41,220 bases of DNA from Bacteroidia bacterium (GTDB taxonomy: Bacteria > Bacteroidota > Bacteroidia > UKL13-3): the NCBI GenBank assembly GCA_021740845.1, contig JAIOYZ010000031.1:1-41220 (forward strand). The letters run 5' to 3'. How positions within the stretch are numbered: the stretch's first letter is position 1; each line of letters starts with the position of its first letter. The position numbers were made by a program, and so were the translations under genes. Under the pieces are notes generated by a model. The model had not been told where the DNA came from. It was given only the letters and a program-made list of their open reading frames with translations, and made no database searches. Positions 1 through 11,600 of this stretch are shown here, piece by piece.

Positions 1-3000
1 AAGATTGCTCAACTGCAACGGTAACTATCACTATCAACTCTGTGAACGATGTTCCAGTAGCTGTAAACGATGTCAACACAACCAACGAAGACACCCCAGT
101 AAATGGAACAGCACAAACCAACGATACTCCAAGTGGAGATGGTGGTAATGTATGGACATTAGTTGGAGTGAACGGCGGAGCTGCTCATGGAACGGTAACT
201 ATGAACCCTGATGGTTCCTATACTTATACACCAGATGCAAATTATAACGGAACAGATGTTTTCACTTACCAGGTTTGTGATGTAACACCAGATTGCTCAA
301 CTGCAACTGTGACTATCACTATCAACTCTGTGAACGATGTTCCAGTAGCTGTAAATGATGTCAACACAACTAACGAAGACACCCCAGTAAATGGAACTGC
401 ACAAACCAACGATACTCCAAGTGGAGATGGTGGTAATGTATGGACTTTAGTAGGAGTGAACGGTGGAGCTGCACATGGAACTGTAACTATGAATCCTGAT
501 GGTTCATATACCTATACGCCAGATGCAAACTATAATGGAACAGATGTTTTCACATACCAAGTTTGTGATGTAACTCCTGATTGCTCAACTGCAACTGTGA
601 CTATCACTATTGATCCAGTGGATGATTTACCAACTGCAAATGCAGATTTGGCAACCACAAATGAGAATGTTCCTGTTACAATTTCTGTATTGGTGAACGA
701 TGATTTTGGTGGTGATGGTCCTTCAGTTGGTTCTATCAATTTGGTTTCGCCTGCTTCTCATGGAAATGTTACCTTGAACGATGGTGGTACACCAACTGAC
801 CCAACAGACGACCAATGGATTTATACTCCAAATTCTGGTTATAGCGGAACAGATACTTATATCTATTCTATTTGCGATTTAGATAATGATTGCGATACAG
901 CTTTAGTTACCATTACTATTGCACCATCCACCTTGTCTATCACTTGCAATTTAGGTGCTAATGTTACCTGCAATGGTGGTTCTAATGGAAGTGCTTCAGT
1001 TTCGGTATCTGGTGGATTTGCACCTTATATTTATGCTTGGAGCAACGGAGGTACTACTTCAAGTGTTTCTGGCTTAATCGCTGGAACCTATATTGTAACT
1101 GTTACAGATAATGTACTAGTTTCAAGAGTTTGTAGCTTGACTGTTAGTCAGCCAACAGCCATACTTATTACAGAAAACAATATTGTAAACAATACTTGTG
1201 GTGGAACAAACAATGGTTCAATTGATATTGAAGTAAGCGGTGGAACTAGTCCGTATGTATATGCTTGGACAATGGATGGAAACCCTGGCTTTAATTCTAG
1301 TACTCAAGATTTGAGTGGATTAAGCGGTGGAACCTATTATGTAAAAGTAACGGATGCTTCTTTATGTGAAGGTTTTGATACCATTACTTTGGTTGATCCT
1401 TCTACATTGGCCGCTACCATTATTTCAACAACTAACCTTGCCTGTACAGATGTAAATTCTGGAAGCATTGATTTAGGTGTGACTGGTGGTACTTCTCCTT
1501 ATACTTATGCATGGACAAAAGTTGGTGATATCATGTTCAATAGATCAACTCAAGATATCTATAATTTGGAAGTAGGTACTTATAATGTAACCATTACTGA
1601 TGCAACTAGCTGTAGCGCAACAAGCACTGCAACTTTAACTAGTGGTTCAATTAATGCGGCCTTTACTGCTCAGCAATTAGATTGCGATGGCAATTATCAG
1701 TTGATTAATAACAGTACTGGTGCGGATGATTATGTATGGAATATTCAAGGAATTTCACCAACTGGATTAAACCATTCTATCTATTGTACTTCTTCTGATA
1801 CGGTAATTGTTTATGCATTTGCTCCAGGTACCTATCAAATAACTTTAACAGCTAATAACAATGCTGGTTGTGTGGATAGTGCTATGCAAATACTAACCAT
1901 TATTCCTCGTCCAATTGCCATTTTTGCTTTCGAATCTGTGGCATGTACCAATGAAGTTCAGTTTACTAATATGACTATCAATGGTGTTGGTTCAAACTGG
2001 AATTTTGGCGACCCAACTTCAGGAATTAACAATGAAAGTACATTGGATAATCCAAATCATGTATTTACTGCTGGTGGAACATTTGCAGTAACTTTAATTG
2101 CTAATGATGGTGCTGGTTGTGCTGATACTCTAACTAGAAATATTCCAGTTAATTCTGTTGGAACCCTTCCAGTGGCAGGATTTACAAGCGCTGTAGAAAC
2201 TGGTTCTTGTGTTACTAAAGTTCATTTCACTAACACTTCTACCAATGCTGCAACCTATATGTGGATTTTCCCTGATGGAAGTTCAAACAACCAAGAAAAT
2301 CCAAGCAAAACTTTCCCATTGGCCGGAACTTATATCATTAAGTTAATTGCTATTTCAGCTTCGGGTTGTACCGATACTGTAGAGCACAATGTGGTTATTA
2401 ATTCTAATACCTATGGTGCAGTTGCAAAATTTGTAGCCAGCGATTCTGTAATGTGTTTCAATAACAACCGTTTCAATTTTGTGAACCAATCACTTTATTA
2501 TGGTTCTGGTTGGATATCTGATTACTTATGGGATTTTGGCGACGGAACGCAAGACTTTACCAATACGTTTGTTTACGATAAAGTTTATGCTGCTCCTGGT
2601 ACCTATACCGTTCGTTTAATTGGATTGTCTCCAAGTGGATGTTCGGATACTGCTTACCAAACTATTCGCGTTAAGCCTTCTGCTGATCCAACTTTTGTAA
2701 TGACAATTGGTTGTGGTAAAACTGCTTATTTAGAACATGCAGTAGATACCAATGTTACATATGTTTGGAACTTTGGTGATGGTAATTATGCAAGCAATAC
2801 TTTAGATAGTTTTGCCCATACTTATGCCAACCCTGGTTACTATAATATTCAGTTAACTACCTATATGGATAATGGTTGTACAGATACTTATTCTATTGGA
2901 ACTTTAGCTTCTGATGGTAGAATCCCTACAGCTAATTTTAGCTACTACCAAGCTTGTGGCAACAATATCCAATTCAATAACTTATCTGTTTGGGGTTCTA

Positions 3001-4553
3001 GTTTCTTGTGGAATTTTGGTGATGGTTCTCCAATAGATTCTACTTATGAGCCATACCATAGCTTCCCAGCTGCTGGTACTTATAATGTAAGTTTAACAGT
3101 TTACAATTCTCCAACTTGTATCCATACCTTTACCATGCCAGTTGTGGCTCCTCAAGGATGGAACATAAAATTGCCAAGAGCTAAAATGGCTTTCCATGTA
3201 GAGGCTTGTACTAATGTAATTATGGCTAGAGATAGCGCCTCAATTGATGCTACTCAGTTTAAATGGTATATCAACGGTGCTTATGTTTCTACAGGTAGCA
3301 ATGTTAGTATTCCTACAAGTACAGCTGGTATTTATGAATTGTGGATGATTGCTGATAATGGATATTGTTCAGATACTTCAATTGCTGGTATCCATATCCA
3401 AGATGCTCCAATTGCTGGTTTTGATATCAATAGCAATTCTTGTTCAAGCACAATTATGGTTAGTAGCAATTCTCAAAATGCCAATTCATATGTTTGGGAA
3501 TTTGGAGAGCTTGGTTCAGACCAAAACACTGCTTATGGAAGTACAGCTAGTCATACTTATGCTAGCAACGGAACTTACCAAGTGCGTTTAATTGTATTTA
3601 ATTTAGCTGGATGTGCAGATACCATTACCCAATCGGTAACAGTTACCAATGCCAACGCAGCTAACTTAGCCAATTTTACATACAACAATGCTTTATGTAA
3701 TTGTCGTTGCCAAAATACAGTTAGGTTCAAAAACTTAACTGGCGGTGCGGGCAATGCCTACTTATGGACATTTGGTGATGGCAATACTTCGGTTCAAACC
3801 AGCCCTTCTAAAGGTTATGCAGCAGCAGGTACTTACCAAGTTACTTTAACTGCGGTTGACCCTAGTGGTTGTATGAGTACCAAAACCAAAGAGGTAACAA
3901 TTGATGCAGCGGTTAATGGTCCGAGTGCTTCATTTAGCACAGATTACCAAGTACAATGTGAGGATAGCAATAGCTTTAATTTCTATAATACAACTACTTA
4001 TATGGGTAGTGGTTGGGTAAATAAATACTATTGGTATTTTGGTGATGGAACTATGGATACTACTAATACCTTTGTTTATAACAAACATTATAGTGCCCCT
4101 GGTAATTACATTGTAACTCTTGTTGCTGTAAGTGCCGAAGGTTGTAGAGATACCATGTCTATGTATGTTCAAGTTCGTCCAATGCCATGCAGTGGAGTAT
4201 TGAAATTTGTTAATATGCAAGATGGTAGCAACTGGCAGGTTGATCCAAGATTAATTGGTGGAGATATCTTGAATTCGGTAAATACATTGGATGTAAATCT
4301 TACTTATTCTATGTATCCAAATCCTAATGATGGAAACTTTAGCATAGAATTTAAAGAAATCTTACATGAGAAAATGTATGTGAAAGTGGTAGACATTTAT
4401 GGCAAGGAAGTTTATAGCAGAGTGATGAGTGCTTTGGGTTCTAAATCGTTGGATTTTGAAATCTCAGATTTAGCAGAAGGTACTTATATGTTGATGTTAC
4501 AAAGCGATAGCCATAAGTATAGCGCTAAAAAATTCACCGTAATACATAACTAA
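1..4553 (+). CDS. Giant T9SS-secreted surface protein, 5' end missing (cadherin-like, SprB and PKD repeats)
   Basis: The reading frame is open from base 3, so the true start lies upstream; the GTG at 42 is an internal valine. Counting from 42 (1503 residues), residues 1-190 are two identical 96-residue tandem cadherin/Ig-like domains (EDTPV, YTPDANYNGTDVFTY), with the tail of another copy before them and a diverged copy at about 190-297. Residues about 300-533 hold three SprB-type repeats (CNGGSNGS, GGTSPY.Y.W, GTY.V.VTD). From about 545 to 1400 runs a long series of PKD domains with WNFGDG-type motifs and paired cysteines. Residues about 1420-1503 are a T9SS type A sorting domain (YPNPNDGNF, then AEGTYML, then KKFTV). 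The protein should cross the outer membrane by T9SS and be anchored or released; an adhesin or gliding-related role is inferred. Its PKD half is paralogous to the protein at 5684-12817. Confidence 0.93.
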   Translation, partial: DCSTATVTITINSVNDVPVAVNDVNTTNEDTPVNGTAQTNDTPSGDGGNVWTLVGVNGGAAHGTVTMNPDGSYTYTPDANYNGTDVFTYQVCDVTPDCSTATVTITINSVNDVPVAVNDVNTTNEDTPVNGTAQTNDTPSGDGGNVWTLVGVNGGAAHGTVTMNPDGSYTYTPDANYNGTDVFTYQVCDVTPDCSTATVTITIDPVDDLPTANADLATTNENVPVTISVLVNDDFGGDGPSVGSINLVSPASHGNVTLNDGGTPTDPTDDQWIYTPNSGYSGTDTYIYSICDLDNDCDTALVTITIAPSTLSITCNLGANVTCNGGSNGSASVSVSGGFAPYIYAWSNGGTTSSVSGLIAGTYIVTVTDNVLVSRVCSLTVSQPTAILITENNIVNNTCGGTNNGSIDIEVSGGTSPYVYAWTMDGNPGFNSSTQDLSGLSGGTYYVKVTDASLCEGFDTITLVDPSTLAATIISTTNLACTDVNSGSIDLGVTGGTSPYTYAWTKVGDIMFNRSTQDIYNLEVGTYNVTITDATSCSATSTATLTSGSINAAFTAQQLDCDGNYQLINNSTGADDYVWNIQGISPTGLNHSIYCTSSDTVIVYAFAPGTYQITLTANNNAGCVDSAMQILTIIPRPIAIFAFESVACTNEVQFTNMTINGVGSNWNFGDPTSGINNESTLDNPNHVFTAGGTFAVTLIANDGAGCADTLTRNIPVNSVGTLPVAGFTSAVETGSCVTKVHFTNTSTNAATYMWIFPDGSSNNQENPSKTFPLAGTYIIKLIAISASGCTDTVEHNVVINSNTYGAVAKFVASDSVMCFNNNRFNFVNQSLYYGSGWISDYLWDFGDGTQDFTNTFVYDKVYAAPGTYTVRLIGLSPSGCSDTAYQTIRVKPSADPTFVMTIGCGKTAYLEHAVDTNVTYVWNFGDGNYASNTLDSFAHTYANPGYYNIQLTTYMDNGCTDTYSIGTLASDGRIPTANFSYYQACGNNIQFNNLSVWGSSFLWNFGDGSPIDSTYEPYHSFPAAGTYNVSLTVYNSPTCIHTFTMPVVAPQGWNIKLPRAKMAFHVEACTNVIMARDSASIDATQFKWYINGAYVSTGSNVSIPTSTAGIYELWMIADNGYCSDTSIAGIHIQDAPIAGFDINSNSCSSTIMVSSNSQNANSYVWEFGELGSDQNTAYGSTASHTYASNGTYQVRLIVFNLAGCADTITQSVTVTNANAANLANFTYNNALCNCRCQNTVRFKNLTGGAGNAYLWTFGDGNTSVQTSPSKGYAAAGTYQVTLTAVDPSGCMSTKTKEVTIDAAVNGPSASFSTDYQVQCEDSNSFNFYNTTTYMGSGWVNKYYWYFGDGTMDTTNTFVYNKHYSAPGNYIVTLVAVSAEGCRDTMSMYVQVRPMPCSGVLKFVNMQDGSNWQVDPRLIGGDILNSVNTLDVNLTYSMYPNPNDGNFSIEFKEILHEKMYVKVVDIYGKEVYSRVMSALGSKSLDFEISDLAEGTYMLMLQSDSHKYSAKKFTVIHN
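42..617 (+). repeat. Two 288-bp tandem coding repeats (96 aa each)
   Basis: Units 42-329 and 330-617 encode the same cadherin-like domain; the tail of a preceding copy is visible at 3-41 and a diverged copy follows. By eye the two full units differ at 18 third-codon positions and, up to the unit boundary, at no amino acid. Confidence 0.9.
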
Positions 4554-4566
4554 TTTAATAATAAAA

Positions 4567-4588
4567 GCACCTGGTAAAGGCCAGGTGC
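4567..4588 (+). other. Perfect 8-bp hairpin between surface-protein gene and small ORF
   Basis: GCACCTGG, a 6-nt loop and CCAGGTGC form a perfect stem 13 bases after the stop of the giant gene. There is no good T-run on the plus strand (TATAAAAAC follows), so it is a weak terminator at most. It may be an mRNA-stabilising or processing structure ahead of the gene at 4604. Confidence 0.5.
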
Positions 4589-4603
4589 TATAAAAACAAG
4601 AGT

Positions 4604-4918
4604 ATGATTGCAGAATTATTAAATCAAAAGTCGTTTGCAAAGGAATTTGTTGAAACGTTTAGTAATATTTTAAATGGGCAGGTTAGCTTGCCAGGTTTTG
4701 GAGCCAATAGCTTACATTCTTTTATTAGTCCAAAAAGTTTGGTTAAAGTTGAACCAAAGAATATGGCTAAACCAAATGCTATTTTAAATCCAATTCAAAT
4801 GCACCCAGAAAATGAAGTTTTAGATCAATTTTTATTAGAAGGGATGAAGCTGTTTAACCAAGGAGTTTATTCCAAAAATTTGGTAGAAAAGAAAAGTGAT
4901 TTAGGTATTTACCTATAA
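4604..4918 (+). CDS. Small hypothetical protein (104 aa), downstream of T9SS surface protein
   Basis: I do not recognise the family. The 104-residue product has no signal peptide or membrane segment. It looks mixed helical: an N-terminal amphipathic stretch (LLNQKSFAKEFVETFSNIL), a proline-containing middle, and a second helix near residues 71-90 (DQFLLEGMKLFNQGVY). It starts with ATG 50 bases after the stop of the giant surface protein and ends 24 bases before a strong terminator (4943-4974). It is therefore probably the last gene of that transcript, with only the hairpin at 4567-4588 between. Codon use is like that of its neighbours. A role linked to export of the large protein is possible but unsupported. 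Confidence 0.6.
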   Translation: MIAELLNQKSFAKEFVETFSNILNGQVSLPGFGANSLHSFISPKSLVKVEPKNMAKPNAILNPIQMHPENEVLDQFLLEGMKLFNQGVYSKNLVEKKSDLGIYL

Positions 4919-4942
4919 ACGGTTTTTGCAAAAAATAGATTA

Positions 4943-4974
4943 GGGCCTCAGTTAATTCTGGGGCCCTTTTTTTT
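4943..4974 (+). terminator. Rho-independent terminator after 4604-4918
   Basis: GGGCCTCAG, a 6-nt loop and CTGGGGCCC form a 9-bp stem with one G-U pair, followed by eight T. It closely resembles the terminator at 12844-12875 after the second giant gene. A GGTTTGAACC motif starts 5 bases after the T-run. Confidence 0.9.
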
Positions 4975-5230
4975 GTTCGGTTTGAACCAAATAAAGTTAT
5001 GAGTTATAATGGCTTTGGCAATTCAAAAAGTGGGATAATTTAGTTCAGAATCGGATGTTTTTTCCCGTTTTGAACCGAATCTAGTATTTTGGTTCAAACC
5101 GAATAAAAAATAAAAATAATTATAGCATGGAGTGGTAAAGAATAAACCGCCATTTAAATAGGATATCAACTATTTGGATTTTGGTGGTTGTGTAATTGCC
5201 TAATAATGGAAAAGAAAAACCCATTAAACC
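4975..5230. repeat. Intergenic region with inverted copies of the TTCGGTTTGAACCAAA motif
   Basis: No gene is seen here. TTCGGTTTGAACCAAA lies at 4976-4991 and its exact reverse complement at 5088-5103, with a one-mismatch version (GTTTTGAACC) at 5067-5076. The copies are about 100 bp apart and could pair in RNA or mark a protein-binding region. The promoter of the 5231 operon probably lies here, but I could not identify a convincing TAnnTTTG box. Confidence 0.75.
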
Positions 5231-5665
5231 ATGAATACTACAAAAATTTTCAAAAACAGTTTAGAGCGACTATTATTCCTATTGGGAATGATTGTTTTAT
5301 TATCGCTCAACAATCTAATCCATGCGTTGCCAATAAATGAGCCTCGCATTCAAGCAACAGATTTGGCCAATAGCACTGCCTTTAAATCTTTAATAGGTGC
5401 AGAACGATTGGCTGAATTTAGGCAATTAGAAAACCTAATTAAACCTGCCGCTGCCTTTGATGGTCCTGCACCTGACTACGATTATTTTATTGGTGATTAC
5501 AAGATGACCACCGAAGATTTGGTTTTCCTTTTAGGTGAGCCAGATGTAAAAATTGCTCCTTGTATGTGGCAATACAATCTTTCTCCAGGCAACAATGGCT
5601 ATGCCGTAATTGGCTTGGATGAAAATGGTTTTGTAAGCTATATCGTTCTAAAAAATTGCAATTAA
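5231..5665 (+). CDS. Small exported or membrane-anchored protein, possible BamE/SmpA-like fold
   Basis: This 144-residue protein has a hydrophobic segment at about residues 13-32, which could be a signal peptide or N-terminal anchor. No lipobox cysteine is visible. The C-terminal part (residues about 90-144) contains LLGEPD, then W.YNL, then a hydrophobic strand and DENGFVSYIVLKNC. That order (LGxPD, WxY, strand, D.nG.V) is seen in BamE/SmpA/OmlA-like small periplasmic domains, but the match is only by eye. The gene ends 18 bases before the ATG of the second giant surface protein, so the two are probably one operon. A helper role for the large protein is inferred. Start: ATG at 5231; no in-frame ATG further upstream was preferred. 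Confidence 0.7.
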   Translation: MNTTKIFKNSLERLLFLLGMIVLLSLNNLIHALPINEPRIQATDLANSTAFKSLIGAERLAEFRQLENLIKPAAAFDGPAPDYDYFIGDYKMTTEDLVFLLGEPDVKIAPCMWQYNLSPGNNGYAVIGLDENGFVSYIVLKNCN

Positions 5666-5683
5666 TCTAAGAGGAAAATCATT

Positions 5684-8600
5684 ATGAAAACGATACAAAC
5701 AATTTCCTCCAAAGGAAAAACAAATTACCTCTCTAAACTGCTTGTTGCCTTAACGGCAATTTTGTTGTTGGCAGGTAATAAAGCTAATGCGCAATATTTG
5801 TTTCAAACAAGTACTAGCACTGATTTAACTTCTGTAAATTCTGGCAATCAATTTATTTATATCTTCAATTACTCAACTGCTGGAAATACAACTAGCGGTC
5901 AGAATGTAGTTGCAGAAATTTCTCTTCCATTAAATTTGGTTCCATACGATGAATCCAATTTTAGTAATTCAATCAGTTATCCAACTAGTCAGGTTACTGG
6001 TGCGAGTTATAATTCTGGTACCAAAAAGGTAACCATTACTTATATCAATCCACTTCCTGCTGGAGCAACCGGACAAATTCAAATTAAATTTAAGTATATA
6101 AATGGAACCACTCCAAATGGATATGCTCCAGATTTGTTTACAAAAGTTACTTTCTCAAACCCATTAAGTGTTAGTCCAGTTTACAGCGATACTCTAAATG
6201 TTACTGCATTGGCAGCTAATAATTTCACCATCGGTAAGGTTAAAAACTCAGGAGGTGCTATTAACGATTTAACCATTTATAAATTTACTATTGGTTCAAC
6301 AGCATCTTCAAACGGTGCATTAACCTTAAGCAATCCTGTTCTAAGAGATACACTTCCTACAGGTGTTGAGTTTGTGGAAGCAACTGCTTTTAGTGGTTCA
6401 AACACTCCAACTTACGATCCATTTACTAGAATTGTTACTTGGACATGGACAAGTGGTTTATTCAATACGAATTATTCGGGTACAGCCTATTTAAGTGTTA
6501 GACATTTATCTCCAACATATAGCATTGGAAGTACAGCTTGTAACTCTGCCACCATTCATGGTGTTATTCCTGTTTTACCTATTGGCAATACTGCTTCTTC
6601 GTCAAAAAGAGGTTCAGTTTGTTTTGGTATTGCTGCTCCTTCACCTGCAGCTATTTGTAATGGCGGTAGTATTTCTGCTGCAACTGCCAGTTGGTTAAGC
6701 AAACACGTTTTGTCTGGTACAACAGATAATAGCTTTTCTAATGGTTGGTCTAATACAGGTAATACAGAATTGGATAGCGTTGTTTTAGTTTATACTATTG
6801 ATAAAAGCGTAGATGTTACTACCATTAAAATTGGTGCTCTTATAGATGGTTTAGCAAGAACTAGCAAAGACACTGTAATTGTAAGATACAAAACCAATTT
6901 AAGTCCTGCTACCTATATTTATAAAGGAACTTATTTTGTTTCTGGATCTGTAAATATTACTCCAACTTTAGCTCCAGGTGAATATTTAACAGAAGTTAAA
7001 TTTTCAATCTATGGTCATTTGCCAATAGGAGGTAGCCAAGATTTTACTTATAAGGGTAACGTAAGAAGTACCGCTTTGAACGCAAAAGATGGTTCTCCAA
7101 TTATTGAAGGAACTACTTACAATACTTCTAACCCTGGTGATGATGGAACTCTAATTTATAATAACTCTTTTGGAACATATTATTACAATGGTGCTGCAGT
7201 AAATTATAGCAATTGCAGTGGCTTGGCAGAAATCATGATTCCTCAACCAGTATTTAATACTCCTTCTAAATCTACAACAAATGGTTCTAGCTTTAGGGCA
7301 AGTGATACAACCAATTATCGTTTCAGTATTCAATTGGGTGGTAATGTAGATGCAGCAGACGTAGTTATTGTTGATACATTAGATTCAAGATTAACTTATA
7401 TCAATGGTTCTTCTTCTATTACTATTGGTTCAAACACTTTTACACCAACAGTTAACGGACAAATTTTAACTTGGAATTTGGGAACTGTACCTGATGGTGG
7501 TTCTACCTATACCATTAACTTTAAGGCGGTAATTGCTCCAGGTACACCTGCAGCAAGCATACCTAATAAGATTTATATTTCTAGTAGCAATGCTCTAATG
7601 CCTAAAGGTACAACTGCAACTAAAAATACTACCATTATTACTGCTGTAGCCTTGGTTGCATATAAAGGTCAGAATGGTTGTGATACTAATTTTGTTTACT
7701 ACCCAATTAATGCAACCACCCAAGAAGGCGGTTTGATTAATTATAAAATTACAGTTAAAAACCAAGGAAACGTTGCCTCTAAAGACATGGTCTTAATTGA
7801 TGTGTTTCCTTTTATTGGCGACCAACGTGGTTCGCAATGGTTTGCTAATTTGGTGGGAGCAGTAACTTTAGCAGATCCTTATTCTACTATTTATTACAAT
7901 GCAGTTGCAAATCCTTGTTATAGCGATTTTGTTCCAGCAGTAAATCCTCCAGCTTGTAGTGCGCCAGTTTGGACATTAACTCCGCCTTCTGATATTACAA
8001 GTGTAAAATCTATTAAGATTGTTAGAACACAACCATTGGCAGCTTTAGATAGTATTGAATTTAGCTGGCCTATGCGTGTGCCTGTTGGTACTCCATCCAA
8101 TATTATTATGAACAATACTATTTACTACCAAGTAAGTAGAGCAGATATGGCTGGTACTACAGGAAGATTATTGCCTGCAGCTCCAAACCAAGTGGGTATG
8201 GTTACTAGTTGTGCACCTGTTCTAGGTTCTTTGGGTAACTATGTTTGGATCGACATAAATAAAAATGGTATACAAGACGAACCAGCTAGCTATGGCTTGA
8301 ATGGTATAAAGGTTTATTTATACGGTGCTGGTTTAGATAACGCTATCGGTGGTGGTGATGATATCCTTTTGGATTCTACTTTTACTGGAAATAATTTCAG
8401 CGGTAATCCTGGATATTATAAATTTATTGAATTGGTTTCAGGAAAATACTTTGTGAAATTCCAAACCGAATACAACCAATATAGCATTACTCCTGTAACA
8501 GATCAAATCCCACAAATGGATGGTGGTAATGATGCAATCCCTTCTACTGGTTTAAGTGGTTTAGTAACTATTGATGCTAGTGGTTCTGGATTAGATAAAG

Positions 8601-11600
8601 ACGATCCTACCATCGATGCTGGTTATTTCCCAATTGGTTCTTTAGGAAATTATGTTTGGAACGATGCCAATGGAAATGGTTTACAAGATGAACCTGCTGC
8701 CAAAGGTATGAATGGTGTTACTGTTTATTTATACAAACAAGTTGCATCTGTTTATGTTGTTGTTGATACTACTGTAACAGCAAACGATTTAGGTGGAAAT
8801 CCTGGCTACTACAATTTTATTATTGAAACAAGTGGTAACTACAAAGTATTATTCCCTATTGCCTCTTTAACTACACAAACAACTGGTGCAGGCGTTGATG
8901 GAAATAGCGATGCTAATACCAGCACAGGATTTAGTCCAGTAGTTGTAATGAATCTTATCTCAAGTGGTTTGGCCGTTAATAATCCAACTATTGATGCTGG
9001 TTATATTTGCTCAAAACCAAATGCTGGTATAGACCAAATCAAATGTATGAACGATACGGTTTCTTTAACAGCAACAGGTGTTGGTTCAGGCATTTGGACA
9101 GCACATGTTGCTAACCCTGCAACAACTACATTTACTGCTGCTACCTCTTTAAATACTGATGTAACAGGTATTACCGTTGCAGGAACATACCAATTTATTT
9201 ATACTGTTTCTGGTTCTTGTGCCGATACTGTTTCAGTTTTGGTAAAAGCTACTTCTAGCAGCAATTCGGTTGCCTATATTTGTGCAGGTGGTTCATATTT
9301 ATTTAATGGTCATACCTTTAATGCAACTGGAAATTACACCGTTCACATTACCAATGTTGAAGGTTGTGATAGCGCAGCACACTTGGCTTTAACTGTGGTA
9401 GATATTCCTTCATCAGCTACAACTGTAAACGATGCAGCACAATGTGTAAACAGCAATACTTTTGAGTTCACATTAGACCACCCACAAGCTTCGGTTTATT
9501 ATATCTTTAACTATGGCGATGGACATGCCGATACTGCTTACCAAAATACCTTTACACATACCTATGCTGATTCAGGAAATTATGTAGTAAGCATTCACGC
9601 AATGGATACTTTGGCTGGTTGCAATACAAGCTTTAGTTTAAATACCACTGTTTACCCTCGTCCTAATATTTCTTTATGGCAAAACGATACCAGTCGTTGC
9701 ATTGGTGGAAACGTTTTCTCTTTCAGAAACTTCTCAACTGTGCCTAATGGTAGCATTTCTTCTACCACTTGGTATTATGGTGATGGAAACTTCAATACTG
9801 TTTCTGGTTTAAATCCAGTTACTTATTCTTATGCTAGTCCTGGAACCTATTATGTGGTTGCAGAAGTTAGCACTAACCACAATTGTGTTGCATTTGATAG
9901 CGTAAGAGTAGTGGTTGCAGAAGGTCCAGTAGCAGGTTTCGGTTTGATCCAAAACGGCTGTTGCGGAGATATTACAGTTAGCAATACTTCAACCAATGCC
10001 ACTACTTTTGAATGGGAGTTTACAGCAGTAAATAGCAGCGATGTATTTAAATGTACTTATTCTACCAACACATTTAATATTCAATTAAACCCTGGTTCTT
10101 ACCATGTAAGATTAATTGCAAAAGGAACTGGCGGATGTGTAGATACTTTAACTTCTTTATTTGATGTATTAAGCAAACCAAATGCAATTTTTGAAACCAA
10201 TGTAAATTCTTGTGGCACCAACGCAACATTCACTAACTTGTCGTTTGCAGCTTCTGCTTATTCTTGGAACTTTGGCGACCCAACTTCGGGTGCTGCTAAT
10301 ACAAGTACAGTAGAAAATCCTAGTCATTTGTTCACCAACCCTGGAACTTATACTGTTACCTTGATAGTTGAAAACGCAAGCGGTTGTTCAGATACAATGG
10401 TTCAAAATGTGGTGGTTAATCCTTCTTTAGGTGTTAGTCCAATTGCCTCATTTACCTATGCTAACTTAGCAGGAAGCTGTGTAAATAAAGTTGCCTTTAC
10501 CAATACATCAAGTAATGGTTCAAGCTACAAATGGATTTTTGCAGATGGAACTATCAATACCAATCAAAATGCAAACAAAGCATTTACAGTGGCAGGTTCT
10601 TACCTTGTAAAATTAGCGGTTACCTCTAGCACTGGTTGCACAGATACTGCTACTCAAACTATTGTAATTGCTAGCACTTACGAAGGTCCAACTGCTTCTT
10701 TCACTGTTTCTAATAGTTCACAATGTTTGGCAGGAAATACCTTTGATTTTATCAATACTTCTACCTACAATGGTGGTGGTTGGATAACTTCTTATAGCTG
10801 GGATTTTGGTGATGGTACATTTGATAATGCCAATACCTTTGCTTACAATAAAACGTATGCAACAGCCGGAACTTATTTGGTACGTTTAATTGCAAATGGT
10901 TCTAATTCTTGCAAGGATACTGCTTACCAAATAGTAACTGTTAAAGCTTCTCCAGTATTAGATTTTACAACTGGCAGTACTTGTGGCAAAACAGTAAGCT
11001 TTACCAATAACTCAAGCAATATTTCTGGTAGCTATTGGAATATGGGTGATGGTGGTGTTCCATGCTTTGATTCTACAAACTTCTCTCACCATTACAACGA
11101 TATCGGTTGGTACTTTGTACAATTGGTAGGTGTGGCTCCAAATGGTTGTATGGATACATTAACAAAAGGAATTCAAGTAAACAATACCAGTCTGCCAGTT
11201 GCAAGCTTCACATTCGATACAGTTTCTTGCGCCAATGCAATGCGCTTTACCAATACTTCTGGTGGTGGTGGCGTTTATACTTGGAATTTTGGTGATGGTT
11301 CAAACATAGATTCTACTGGAACTCCTGTTCACTCTTATACTAGCGCTGGTGTTTACAATGTAAGCTTAACTGCTAATGTTGGAGAGAATTGTACTGCAAC
11401 AACCACCGTTTCGGTTCCTGCTCCTCAAGGTTTTGGTAACTTAGTTCCTGAAGCTAAATTTGGATATGGCATTGAAGCTTGTACCAATACAATTACTGCT
11501 AGTGCAACTTCTACCAATGTAACCTTACAGAAATGGTTATACGATGGTGTTGTTGTAGGATGGGGTCCTAACGTGACAATATCTGCACCAACCGTTGGCG

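Noticed and set aside
3930-4220. Antisense ORFs opposite the PKD arrays (also 12182-12442)
   Set aside because: They are opposite-strand shadows of paralogous coding regions with no independent support.
4976-4991. tRNA T-arm similarity of the GGTTYRAACC motif
   Set aside because: The motif resembles a T-loop core (GGTTCGAACC) but no acceptor, D or anticodon arms surround any copy.
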